Assembly: GCA_032249175.1 (NCBI GenBank)
Contig: JAVVGK010000042.1
Span: forward strand, 1-10,895
DNA length: 10,895 nt
Origin: DSFT01 sp032249175
Lineage (GTDB): Bacteria; Hydrothermota; Hydrothermia; LBFQ01; DSFT01
Reading direction: 5' to 3'
Below, piece after piece: positions 1 to 6,173 of this stretch; the first letter of the stretch is position 1; each line of letters starts with the position of its first letter. A program made the translations under genes and the position numbers. The notes below the pieces were generated by a model. It was not told the origin of the DNA, did no database searches, and was given only the letters and a program-made list of their open reading frames with translations.

Positions 1-341
1 CCTACTGCATAATTTTCAGAATGACTAATGGATATTTCAATTTTTCTACTTCCAAGAAGCTCTTTAAGTTTTCCATTTAAAATAACAATTGGTTTTCCTT
101 TGTCAATATTTAAAACTTCTATATCCTTAAATGAAAATCCAGAAGTCATACCAATTCCAAGTGCTTTTAAAACAGCTTCTTTTATAGCAAATCTTCCCGC
201 TAAACTATGAAAAGCATTTTTTCTTGAAAAACAATAATTTATTTCATTTTCTGTAAAAATCCTTTTTAAAAACTTATCACCAAACTTTTCATATAACTTT
301 TTAATTCTTTCAACTTCAATAATGTCAATGCCAACATTCAT
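1..341 (-). CDS. acpS: Holo-[acyl-carrier-protein] synthase (partial, C-terminus off the window)
   Basis: Transfers 4'-phosphopantetheine from CoA to the serine of apo-acyl carrier protein, activating it for fatty-acid synthesis in the cytoplasm. Reading the minus strand from the ATG at 341 gives 113 complete codons and no stop before the edge; the family is about 120 residues, so only a few are missing. Family motifs are clear: GIDIIEVERI near the N-terminus (Asp6, the expected Mg ligand), GRFAIKEAVLKALG at 49-62 (Glu55, the second Mg ligand, and Lys54), and the C-terminal ISISHSENYAV. The start is fixed by the family N-terminus (M-x-x-G-I-D). No Shine-Dalgarno is visible; a CTTTAAAATTT box lies 10 nt upstream. 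The gene is divergent from trpS, with a repeat element between them. Confidence 0.95.
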   Translation of the reverse strand, partial: MNVGIDIIEVERIKKLYEKFGDKFLKRIFTENEINYCFSRKNAFHSLAGRFAIKEAVLKALGIGMTSGFSFKDIEVLNIDKGKPIVILNGKLKELLGSRKIEISISHSENYAV

Positions 342-349
342 AAATTGAA

Positions 350-355
350 ATTTTA
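350..355 (-). promoter_or_regulatory. Putative -10 box of acpS (TAAAAT)
   Basis: On the minus strand CTTTAAAATTT (348-358) contains TAAAAT, 5/6 to the bacterial -10 consensus, ending 8 nt before the acpS ATG. That spacing implies transcription starting at or next to the start codon. No good -35 is seen at the usual distance. The same box recurs before the other transcription units of the window. Confidence 0.4.
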
Positions 356-376
356 AAGGTTAAAAAAATTCATAAA

Positions 377-554
377 ATTGCCTTGTCCAATAATTCTGAA
401 ACTATTTATTTTATTATATTTTTCCCACCCACCCTATAAATAAGCCTTCGGCTTACTTTCGCCCTCTTAATAGTCCCCCCATGAAATCAATAATTTTAGA
501 AAATTTTTTATAACTTATTGATTATTAGGAACTTAACACTATTTATTGGACAAA
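377..554 (-). repeat. Inverted-repeat-bounded intergenic element, copy A (MITE-like)
   Basis: The segment is bounded by perfect 11-bp inverted ends: TTGTCCAATAA at 383-393 and TTATTGGACAA at 543-553. Inside, read on the minus strand, are a 9-bp inverted repeat (AATCAATAA 485-493 with TTATTGATT 515-523), a run of six G (480-475), GGGCGAAAGTAA (464-453), a hairpin TAAGCC-GAA-GGCTTA (455-441), GGGTGGGTGGG (434-424), and a tail ending AGAATTATTGGACAAGGCAA. The hairpin, G-block and tail recur near 10780-10856, and the 18-nt end TTTGTCCAATAAATAGTG recurs exactly at 10878-10895. It has no coding capacity. I see no clear target-site duplication, so 'MITE-like' is inference; a dispersed structured-RNA element is the alternative. 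Its G-rich strand runs toward acpS. Confidence 0.8.
424..480 (-). other. G-tract cluster with hairpin (possible G-quadruplex), copy A
   Basis: On the minus strand: GGGGGG (480-475), GGG (464-462), a perfect 6-bp hairpin TAAGCC/GGCTTA with a GAA loop (455-441), then GGGTGGGTGGG (434-424). Three G3 tracts separated by single T, plus an upstream G3, meet the pattern for a quadruplex with one long hairpin loop. Such G runs are conspicuous against the AT-rich background. Whether it folds is inference. Confidence 0.45.
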
Positions 555-586
555 TCAGGCTAATCAATGCTCCCAAGCAAAAAATG

Positions 587-640
587 GAGTTTTTTAAAGC
601 CAAAGCCTTACTTTTAGGATAGGTGGAAGAGAAAGTCCAA
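587..640 (+). repeat. Degenerate copy C of the intergenic element, upstream of trpS
   Basis: The stretch aligns with the core of the element near 10772-10825: AAAGCC, three bases, GCCTTA, then TTTTAGGATAGGTGGAAGA, matching AAGCC-ATG-GGCTTATTTTTAGGGTAGGTGGGAAAA there. The hairpin arm has decayed (GCC in place of GGC) and the G3 tracts are reduced to G2. It begins about 30 bp beyond the right end of copy A, in the opposite orientation, and its G-rich strand is the trpS sense strand, ending about 49 nt before the trpS ATG. Confidence 0.6.
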
Positions 641-649
641 TTTTTATCT

Positions 650-664
650 TATACTTTAAACTTT
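650..664 (+). promoter_or_regulatory. Putative trpS promoter -10 region
   Basis: TATACT at 650-655 (5/6 to the -10 consensus) runs into CTTTAAACTTT at 654-664, the local version of the box seen before the other units. The ATG at 675 follows 10-19 nt later with no Shine-Dalgarno, so any leader would be very short. No convincing -35 is seen. Confidence 0.4.
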
Positions 665-674
665 CAAAACTATA

Positions 675-1862
675 ATGATGGTTGTTCTTTCAGGAATGAG
701 ACCAACAGGTAAATTACATTTAGGTCATCTTGTTGGTGTTTTGGAAAATTGGAAAAAATTACAAGAGAAATATAATTGTTATTTTTTTATAGCAAATTTT
801 CATGCTTTAACTGATGACCCTAAAATTGCCTTTGAAGTTAAGAATAATACAATAGAAGTAGTTAAAGATTGGTTGAGTGTAGGCATTGAGCCTAATAAAA
901 GCACATTATTTATTCAATCAAAAATTAAAGAACATGCAGAGCTTCACTTAATTTTATCTATGCTTGTCTCATTAAGTAGATTACTCAGAAATCCAACATA
1001 TAAGGAAAAAATAGAAGAATTAAGAAAAAAGGGAATTGAAACAAAAATTAACTTAAAAATTGATGATGAAAAAATTGATGAAATAATAAAGTCAAATGTT
1101 GAATTTATTTCCAAGACATTTGAAAATGAAAACAATTTAGAAAAAATAAAAGACCAAATATACAGAAAACTAAAAAGTGATATTCTTGGAATTATTAAAG
1201 AAACTATTGAAAGCTCTATTGAAATTGAGGAAACTTCTATAAATTCTGAAATTAGTTATGGATTTCTTGGTTATCCTGTTTTACAATCAGCAGATATTCT
1301 AATTTATAGAGCAAATTTTGTTCCTATTGGTCAAGATCAGATTCCTCATTTAGAATTAACAAGAGAATTAGCAAAAAAATTTAATAGCTTATTTAAAGAA
1401 ATTTTTCCAATTCCAGAGCCTCTTTTAACTGAATTTCCAAAGGTTTTAGGAATTGATGGGAGAAAGATGAGTAAAAGTTATAATAATGCAGTTTATATTT
1501 CAGATGATAGTCAAACACTAAAAAATAAAATTAAAAATTATTTTACTGACCCACAAAAAATTAGAAAAAATGACCCAGGAAGACCCGATATTTGTCCGAT
1601 TTATTATTTACAGAAGATATTTAATAGCCAAGAAAAAGAAGAAATTTATAATGATTGCTCACTTGGAAAATTGGGTTGTGTTGATTGTAAAATGAAGCTA
1701 TTTAATAAGCTTGATAAATTTTTAGAGCCAATTAGAGAAAAAAGAAATTTAATAAAAGATGATGAAGTTATTGATATATTAAATGATGGCTCAAATAAGG
1801 CAAAATTAAGAGCCCAAGAAACGATGAATTTAATTTATAATGCTATGGATTTTAATTTTTAG
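675..1862 (+). CDS. trpS: Tryptophanyl-tRNA synthetase, Fe-S type, with an internal extra segment
   Basis: Class Ic aminoacyl-tRNA synthetase that charges tRNA-Trp with tryptophan. The N-terminus VLSGMRPTGKLHLGHLVG carries the HIGH-type motif (HLGH 15-18), and KMSKS is at 264-268. GQDQIPHLELTRELA (219-233) and the C-terminal half follow the Thermotoga-type enzyme as I remember it. Cysteines 307, 328, 335 and 338 form C-x20-C-x6-C-x2-C, close to the [4Fe-4S] motif known from T. maritima TrpRS (x22 in the first gap). At 395 residues it is longer than the usual ~330: about 70 mostly charged, helix-prone residues (roughly 114-188) lie between NPTYKE and YGFLGYPVLQSADIL, where relatives have a short loop. 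Two ATGs are adjacent (675 and 678); either could be the start, and neither has an RBS. The 3' end overlaps namZ tail to tail by 11 bp. Confidence 0.96.
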   Translation: MMVVLSGMRPTGKLHLGHLVGVLENWKKLQEKYNCYFFIANFHALTDDPKIAFEVKNNTIEVVKDWLSVGIEPNKSTLFIQSKIKEHAELHLILSMLVSLSRLLRNPTYKEKIEELRKKGIETKINLKIDDEKIDEIIKSNVEFISKTFENENNLEKIKDQIYRKLKSDILGIIKETIESSIEIEETSINSEISYGFLGYPVLQSADILIYRANFVPIGQDQIPHLELTRELAKKFNSLFKEIFPIPEPLLTEFPKVLGIDGRKMSKSYNNAVYISDDSQTLKNKIKNYFTDPQKIRKNDPGRPDICPIYYLQKIFNSQEKEEIYNDCSLGKLGCVDCKMKLFNKLDKFLEPIREKRNLIKDDEVIDILNDGSNKAKLRAQETMNLIYNAMDFNF

Positions 1863-2910
1863 TAATTTCTTCTCTTAATTTTGAGCTTCCCCATAGTAAA
1901 TCAATGGGCATTATGTTATATTCAAATTCATAAGGAGGGTCTAAAAATTTAAATTCCGTAGGATATAATTTTTTTATTGTTTTTAAAATTTTAACAGCAC
2001 ATTCAACAGGTTTAAATCGTTTTCTATCTATTACATGAATATAAAATCCACCACAAATCTCGTTTTTATATTTACTAAATGTAGGTCTAAAATAAATAGG
2101 TCTTAATATAGCACCTTCAATTTCAAGATATTTTTCCATTTCAAATGGATTTATAAATGGTGCTCCGAATATCTCAAATGGTCTTGTTGTTCCTCTACCT
2201 TCTGATATATTAGTTCCTTCCAATAAACACATTCCTGGATATACAACAGCGGTTTTAACATCAGGGATATTAGGTGAGGGCATTACAAATGGAAAATCTA
2301 TCTCATCAAGATATTTTTCTCTATTCCAATTTTCAACTTCATATAAAACAATATCAACATTTTCAATTTCAGCCACCATTTTTAAAATTTCTCCATAAGT
2401 TTTTCCATGTCTTATAGGAATTTTATATAGGCCAACAAAAGATGTAATTTCATTTATTGGTCCTTCAACATCTACACCATTTATAGGATTTGGTCTATCA
2501 AGAATAATTATTTTTTTATTCATTAAACCTGCTTTTTTAAGAACAATAGCACAACTCCAAACATAAGTATAAAACCTACAACCTATATCCACAATATCAA
2601 AAATTATCCCATCTACACTTTCCAAATCTTCATCTTTTGGAATTAAAGAATTAAAATCCTTACCATATAAACTTATTGTTTTAATACCAAATATATTATT
2701 TTCAATAACGTTCTCTCCATACTGATAAGTTCCAAAAAATCCATGCTCTGGTGTAAAAATGATTTTTATTTCAAGCCCTGATTTTAGAATTTTAAATAAT
2801 GAAAGCTTATAATCATAATCAATAGCAGGAGAATGGGTTAAAATAGCAAATTTTAAATTTTTAAACTTATTGGCTTCTTCTAAAAATTTATGAAGACCAA
2901 TCCTTAACAT
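1852..2910 (-). CDS. namZ: DUF1343 / NamZ-type exo-beta-N-acetylmuramidase (GH171-like)
   Basis: Family members remove N-acetylmuramic acid from the non-reducing end of peptidoglycan fragments during wall recycling. Landmarks: FTPEHGFFG at 52-60, DIVDIGCRFYTYVW at 105-118, LDRPNPING at 137-145, MPSPNIPD at 210-217, and LLEGTNISEGRGTTRPFE at 229-246, the family's most conserved block. The 352 residues cover the whole domain, but the protein opens directly with it (MLRIGLHKFLEE) and shows no signal peptide or lipobox, whereas characterised members are exported; this one looks cytoplasmic. Its ATG lies 23 bp inside the 3' end of murF, so translation is probably coupled. No Shine-Dalgarno is visible. 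It is the last gene of the minus-strand unit and ends against trpS. Family assignment is strong; the exact substrate is inferred. Confidence 0.88.
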   Translation of the reverse strand: MLRIGLHKFLEEANKFKNLKFAILTHSPAIDYDYKLSLFKILKSGLEIKIIFTPEHGFFGTYQYGENVIENNIFGIKTISLYGKDFNSLIPKDEDLESVDGIIFDIVDIGCRFYTYVWSCAIVLKKAGLMNKKIIILDRPNPINGVDVEGPINEITSFVGLYKIPIRHGKTYGEILKMVAEIENVDIVLYEVENWNREKYLDEIDFPFVMPSPNIPDVKTAVVYPGMCLLEGTNISEGRGTTRPFEIFGAPFINPFEMEKYLEIEGAILRPIYFRPTFSKYKNEICGGFYIHVIDRKRFKPVECAVKILKTIKKLYPTEFKFLDPPYEFEYNIMPIDLLWGSSKLREEITKN

Positions 2911-4183
2911 TTTCTATAAAATCTTCAAACTTCATACCTCTTGAAGCTTTTAAAATAATCCTTTTAAAGGTTTTTGAATAATTTTTAAGAAATTCAAAAG
3001 CCTTTTCCTTACTATCAAAGTAATAACAATTTATTTTTCCTTTAAGCTCATCATAAGTCCATTTCACAAATTTGCCTACAAATATGAAATTATCATGTTT
3101 CAATTCTAAAATGTATTTACCAATTTGCCTGTGATAAAACTCCGAAAATTCTCCAAGTTCAAGCATATCACCAATTATAAATAAATTCTTTTTACTTGGT
3201 TTTATAGAATATAGTAATGCTTTAAAGGAAGCGGGATTTGAATTGTAAGCATCGTTTATTATTTCAAAATCATTAATTTTTAAAATTTCCATTCTCATGC
3301 TTTCAGATTTAAAATTTTTTAAAAATTTGTAAGGCTCTTTTATATTAAAAAATTCACAAACTTTCATAACACATATTGCATTTTCAAGCCATCCATAGTT
3401 AATAAAATCAACATAATCATCATTTAAAAATAATCTAACTCCAATTTCAAGAAATTCATATTTATAATCATTTATGTCAAATGTTATAATTTTTTGGGGT
3501 TTTTTGATAATGTTTGAAAACTTTAAATAATCTTCTTTTCTTATAAAACCAACATCAGCAAATTTAAATATATTACTCTCTTCAATAGCAATATTTTCAA
3601 TAGACTTAAAAAATTCAATATGCTCAACTTCTATATTCGTTAAAATAGCATATCTCGGCTTTGCTATATCAACTAAAAACTCAACTTCACCTATATGATT
3701 TGTTCCAATTTCAAGAATTAAGAATTGTGCTTCTTTTGGTGTATTTAAAATCGTTAAGGGAACGCCAATATGATTATTATAACTTTTAGGACTTTTATAA
3801 GTCTTGTAAAAATTTGAAAAAACTTTAAATAACATTTCTTTGGTTGTAGTCTTACCTACCGCTCCACCAATAGCAATTACATTCGTTTGATTTAGATATT
3901 TATCTCTATAATACTTTGCTAATCCAATTAAGGCATTTAAAGGATTTTTAACTTTTATAATTTGTCTTAAATTCCTATTAAAACTTTCAGAAACAATACA
4001 TCCAACTGCCCCCTTACTTAATGCTTCTTCCGTAAAATCCTCACCATTGAATTTCTCACCTTTTAATGCTATAAATAACTCTCCCTCTTTTATTGCTCTA
4101 CTATCAGTTGAAAAACCTTTAATTTCCCTATCTTCTCCTATAAGCTCTGAATTTAGCAATTCTGCTATTTCTGAAAGTCTCAT
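2888..4183 (-). CDS. murF: UDP-N-acetylmuramoyl-tripeptide--D-alanyl-D-alanine ligase
   Basis: ATP-dependent cytoplasmic ligase that adds D-Ala-D-Ala to the UDP-MurNAc-tripeptide. The start is set at 4183, giving 431 residues: the ATG overlaps the upstream stop as ATGA, and the protein then opens with the family-typical MRLSEIAELL; a longer in-frame start at 4231 would add 16 unrelated residues. In order: FSTDSRAIKEGELFIAL (24-40, UDP-sugar domain), P-loop GAVGKTTTKE (107-116), NNHIGVPLTIL (136-146), EIGTNHIGEVEFL (158-170), LTNIEVEHIEFF (181-192), NDAYNSNPASFKALL (310-324), IGDMLELGEFS (337-347) and the C-terminal KASRGMKFE (412-420). Oddity: Glu202 sits where the carbamylated lysine of MurF (AKGEI-type motif) is expected. 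It lies between a membrane-protein gene and namZ in one minus-strand unit. Confidence 0.93.
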   Translation of the reverse strand: MRLSEIAELLNSELIGEDREIKGFSTDSRAIKEGELFIALKGEKFNGEDFTEEALSKGAVGCIVSESFNRNLRQIIKVKNPLNALIGLAKYYRDKYLNQTNVIAIGGAVGKTTTKEMLFKVFSNFYKTYKSPKSYNNHIGVPLTILNTPKEAQFLILEIGTNHIGEVEFLVDIAKPRYAILTNIEVEHIEFFKSIENIAIEESNIFKFADVGFIRKEDYLKFSNIIKKPQKIITFDINDYKYEFLEIGVRLFLNDDYVDFINYGWLENAICVMKVCEFFNIKEPYKFLKNFKSESMRMEILKINDFEIINDAYNSNPASFKALLYSIKPSKKNLFIIGDMLELGEFSEFYHRQIGKYILELKHDNFIFVGKFVKWTYDELKGKINCYYFDSKEKAFEFLKNYSKTFKRIILKASRGMKFEDFIENVKDWSS

Positions 4184-4815
4184 TCTTCCATATGAGCTAC
4201 AATGGTTATAAAGAAATAAGGAAGACACCAAAAGAAAGGATAAATAGGATTATTTAGGAGATATAATGGATCTCCTACGAAGAAAAATAAAAATCCAATA
4301 GTGCCTATAATCCATCTTAAACCCAAATCACTTCCAAGGTAAATTAAAATTACTGCTACTAGTAAAGCAAAATTTATGTTAAGAGCTATTAAGAATAAAT
4401 AAGAGGTAAGCTTTTGAGGTATAAACGGTAAAAATATAAAGCTTAATAAGATAGATATTGCTATAATTAAAAGCCAAATTACAGATTTAGTTCGGTTTAA
4501 GGAAAAACCCTGTCTCAAAAGACCTTGAAGCATAAAGAATATAGAAAGAGTTAAATAAAATCTTGATATAATATGTAGAACTTCAGAATTTAGCAACTCA
4601 GAGATTGGAATTGTTATAGCATTTAAACTAAGTAAGACCCAAAACTTACCTCTCAAATTATCTAAACCTATAATAAGAGCTTTCCTTATACCTGATATGA
4701 AACTAAAAGCACCAAGAATTGCGAAAGTATATTTGAGATTTGAAGGATTTATGAAGATCATAGCAAAATTTACAACCAAAAGGAAAAAGTTTATAAATCT
4801 CAATACCCAAACCAT
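4180..4815 (-). CDS. Polytopic membrane protein of unknown function
   Basis: I do not recognise the family. The 211 residues are almost entirely hydrophobic, with about seven or eight likely membrane spans (roughly 5-21, 28-50, 57-75, 80-100, 111-132, 136-161, 168-187 and 192-209) and short loops. Charged residues are few; an Arg/Lys pair follows span 2 (G-I-R-K) and a GSDLGLRW loop precedes span 7. There is no cleavable signal peptide and no soluble domain. It is the first gene of the unit leading into murF (ATGA overlap) and namZ, so a role at the membrane in envelope building is possible from context only. The ATG at 4815 follows a CTTTAAAATTT box by 9 nt, without an RBS. It is divergent from asnS with a 62-bp gap. 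Confidence 0.75.
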   Translation of the reverse strand: MVWVLRFINFFLLVVNFAMIFINPSNLKYTFAILGAFSFISGIRKALIIGLDNLRGKFWVLLSLNAITIPISELLNSEVLHIISRFYLTLSIFFMLQGLLRQGFSLNRTKSVIWLLIIAISILLSFIFLPFIPQKLTSYLFLIALNINFALLVAVILIYLGSDLGLRWIIGTIGFLFFFVGDPLYLLNNPIYPFFWCLPYFFITIVAHMEE

Positions 4816-4822
4816 AATGAAA

Positions 4823-4828
4823 ATTTTA
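4823..4828 (-). promoter_or_regulatory. Putative -10 box (TAAAAT) of the membrane protein-murF-namZ unit
   Basis: On the minus strand CTTTAAAATTT (4821-4831) includes TAAAAT, ending 7 nt before the ATG at 4815. This spacing predicts a leaderless mRNA. There is no clear -35 and no Shine-Dalgarno. It is the mirror partner of the asnS box in the same 62-bp divergent gap. Confidence 0.45.
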
Positions 4829-4857
4829 AAGCATTTGAATTAAGCGTTTTAACTAAA

Positions 4858-4867
4858 CTTTAAAATT
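4858..4867 (+). promoter_or_regulatory. Putative -10 box (TAAAAT) of the asnS-glycosyltransferase unit
   Basis: CTTTAAAATT includes TAAAAT at 4861-4866, 11 nt before the asnS ATG at 4878. The few nucleotides between (TATCACCACTT) hold no Shine-Dalgarno, so the transcript is probably leaderless or nearly so. Together with the oppositely oriented box at 4821-4831 it makes up the divergent promoter region. Confidence 0.45.
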
Positions 4868-4877
4868 ATCACCACTT

Positions 4878-6173
4878 ATGAAAAGTGTGTATATTGAAAA
4901 TTTAAAAAACTTTGTAAATGAAGAAGTTGAAATAAAGGGATGGCTTTATAATAAACGTTCAAGTGGCTCAATTAAATTTTTGATAGTAAGAGATGGGACA
5001 GGTTTTGCTCAATGTGTAATGAGTAAAAGTGATGTAAAAAGTGAAATTTTTGAAATGGACATCCCCTATGAATCATCAATTATTGTTCGTGGAATTGTTA
5101 GAGAGGATAAAAGAGCACCTGGTGGTTATGAAATTCTATTAAAAGATTTAGAAATTGTTTCAATATGCGAGAATTATCCAATTCCAAAAGTAAAAGAAGA
5201 TAATATTCCAAATGTTGATGTTTTAATGCCAATTAGACATTTATGGATTAGAGGAAGAAAACAATGGGCAATTTTAAGAATTAGATCGGAAGTTGAGCAA
5301 GCAATTCATGATTTCTTTTATAATAAAGGATTTATTAGAACTGATGCTCCAATTTTAACACCGAATAGTGTTGAAGGAACAACAACATTATTTGAAATTG
5401 ATTATTTTGGAAGACCTGCTTATTTATCTCAATCAGGACAACTATATGTTGAAGCAACGATGATGTCATTTGGTAAAGTTTATTGTTTTGGACCAACATT
5501 TAGAGCAGAAAAATCAAAAACAAGAAAGCACTTAACGGAATTTTGGATGGTTGAGCCAGAAGTCGCCTATGCGACACTTGAAGATATTATTGATTTAGCA
5601 GAAGAATTTGTTGAATATATTGTTCAAAGGGTTCTTGAAAGAAAAATTGAAGAGCTTAAAATTCTTGAAAGAGATCTTAAAGAACTTGAAAATGTTAAAA
5701 GACCATTTTATAGAATAACTTATGAAAAAGCAATAGAGATTTTAAAGAATAAAGGATTTAATATCAAATATGGAGATGACTTCGGAGCTGATGAAGAGAG
5801 AGGAATTTATGAAGAATTTGATAAACCTGTTTCTATAATGTTTTATCCAAAGGAAATTAAACCATTTTATATGAAAATTGATTATCATGATAAAACGAAA
5901 GTTAGGAATTTTGATATGCTTGTAAAAGGTGTTGGTGAAATTATAGGAGGAAGTCAAAGAGAAGAAAATTTAGAGATTTTAATTGAAAGAATTAAAGAGG
6001 AAAATTTGCCTATGGAGGTTTATGAATGGTACCTTGATATTAGAAGATATGGAAGTGTGCCACATTCAGGATTTGGTCTTGGGATTGAAAGGACAGTCTT
6101 ATGGCTAACAAATGCTAATCACATTAGAGAAACAATTCCATTTCCAAGACTAATTGATAGAATTTATCCGTGA
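4878..6173 (+). CDS. asnS: Asparaginyl-tRNA synthetase
   Basis: Class IIb aminoacyl-tRNA synthetase charging tRNA-Asn. An N-terminal OB-fold anticodon-binding domain (about 1-100, with VEIKGWLYNKRSSGSIKFLIVRDG) is followed by the class II catalytic core: TDAPILTPNSVEG (155-167, motif 1 region), LSQSGQLYVEA (183-193), motif 2 FRAEKSKTRKHLTEFWMVEPE (208-228) and motif 3 GFGLGIERTVLWL (398-410). The motif 2 wording and GGSQRE (357-362) fit AsnRS rather than AspRS, and 431 residues is normal for AsnRS. The start is the first ATG after the putative promoter and matches the family N-terminus. Its stop overlaps the GTG of the next gene by 4 nt (GTGA), implying co-transcription with the glycosyltransferase. 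Confidence 0.96.
   Translation: MKSVYIENLKNFVNEEVEIKGWLYNKRSSGSIKFLIVRDGTGFAQCVMSKSDVKSEIFEMDIPYESSIIVRGIVREDKRAPGGYEILLKDLEIVSICENYPIPKVKEDNIPNVDVLMPIRHLWIRGRKQWAILRIRSEVEQAIHDFFYNKGFIRTDAPILTPNSVEGTTTLFEIDYFGRPAYLSQSGQLYVEATMMSFGKVYCFGPTFRAEKSKTRKHLTEFWMVEPEVAYATLEDIIDLAEEFVEYIVQRVLERKIEELKILERDLKELENVKRPFYRITYEKAIEILKNKGFNIKYGDDFGADEERGIYEEFDKPVSIMFYPKEIKPFYMKIDYHDKTKVRNFDMLVKGVGEIIGGSQREENLEILIERIKEENLPMEVYEWYLDIRRYGSVPHSGFGLGIERTVLWLTNANHIRETIPFPRLIDRIYP

Noticed and set aside
28..210. Plus-strand 60-codon open frame
   Set aside because: It is the antisense shadow of acpS, which has all family motifs.
424..480. Resemblance of the AAGCC-nnn-GGCTTA...GGGTAGGTGGG core to the 3' half of a c-di-GMP (GEMM-I) riboswitch
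   Set aside because: The upstream half with the GGCAAACC-type segment and the closing P3 helix are missing, and copies occur downstream of genes and with inverted terminal repeats.
560..674. T-box leader before trpS because of GGATAGGTGG/GGGTGGG wording
   Set aside because: The T-box sequence needs TGGNACCGCG and a long specifier stem; neither fits in this space, and the same core occurs before acpS and after the carbamoyltransferase.
671..676. TATAAT immediately at the trpS start as a -10 box
   Set aside because: It overlaps the ATG, so transcription would start inside the gene; TATACT at 650-655 is better placed.
4184..4231. Longer murF start at 4231
   Set aside because: The 16 extra residues have no family counterpart; the ATG at 4183 overlaps the upstream stop as ATGA and begins the conserved MurF N-terminus.
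348..4867. Archaeal TATA boxes (TTTAAA-type) before genes
   Set aside because: The spacing to the ATG (9-18 nt) is too short for an archaeal TATA box of a leaderless gene, and AcpS, MurF and NamZ are bacterial.
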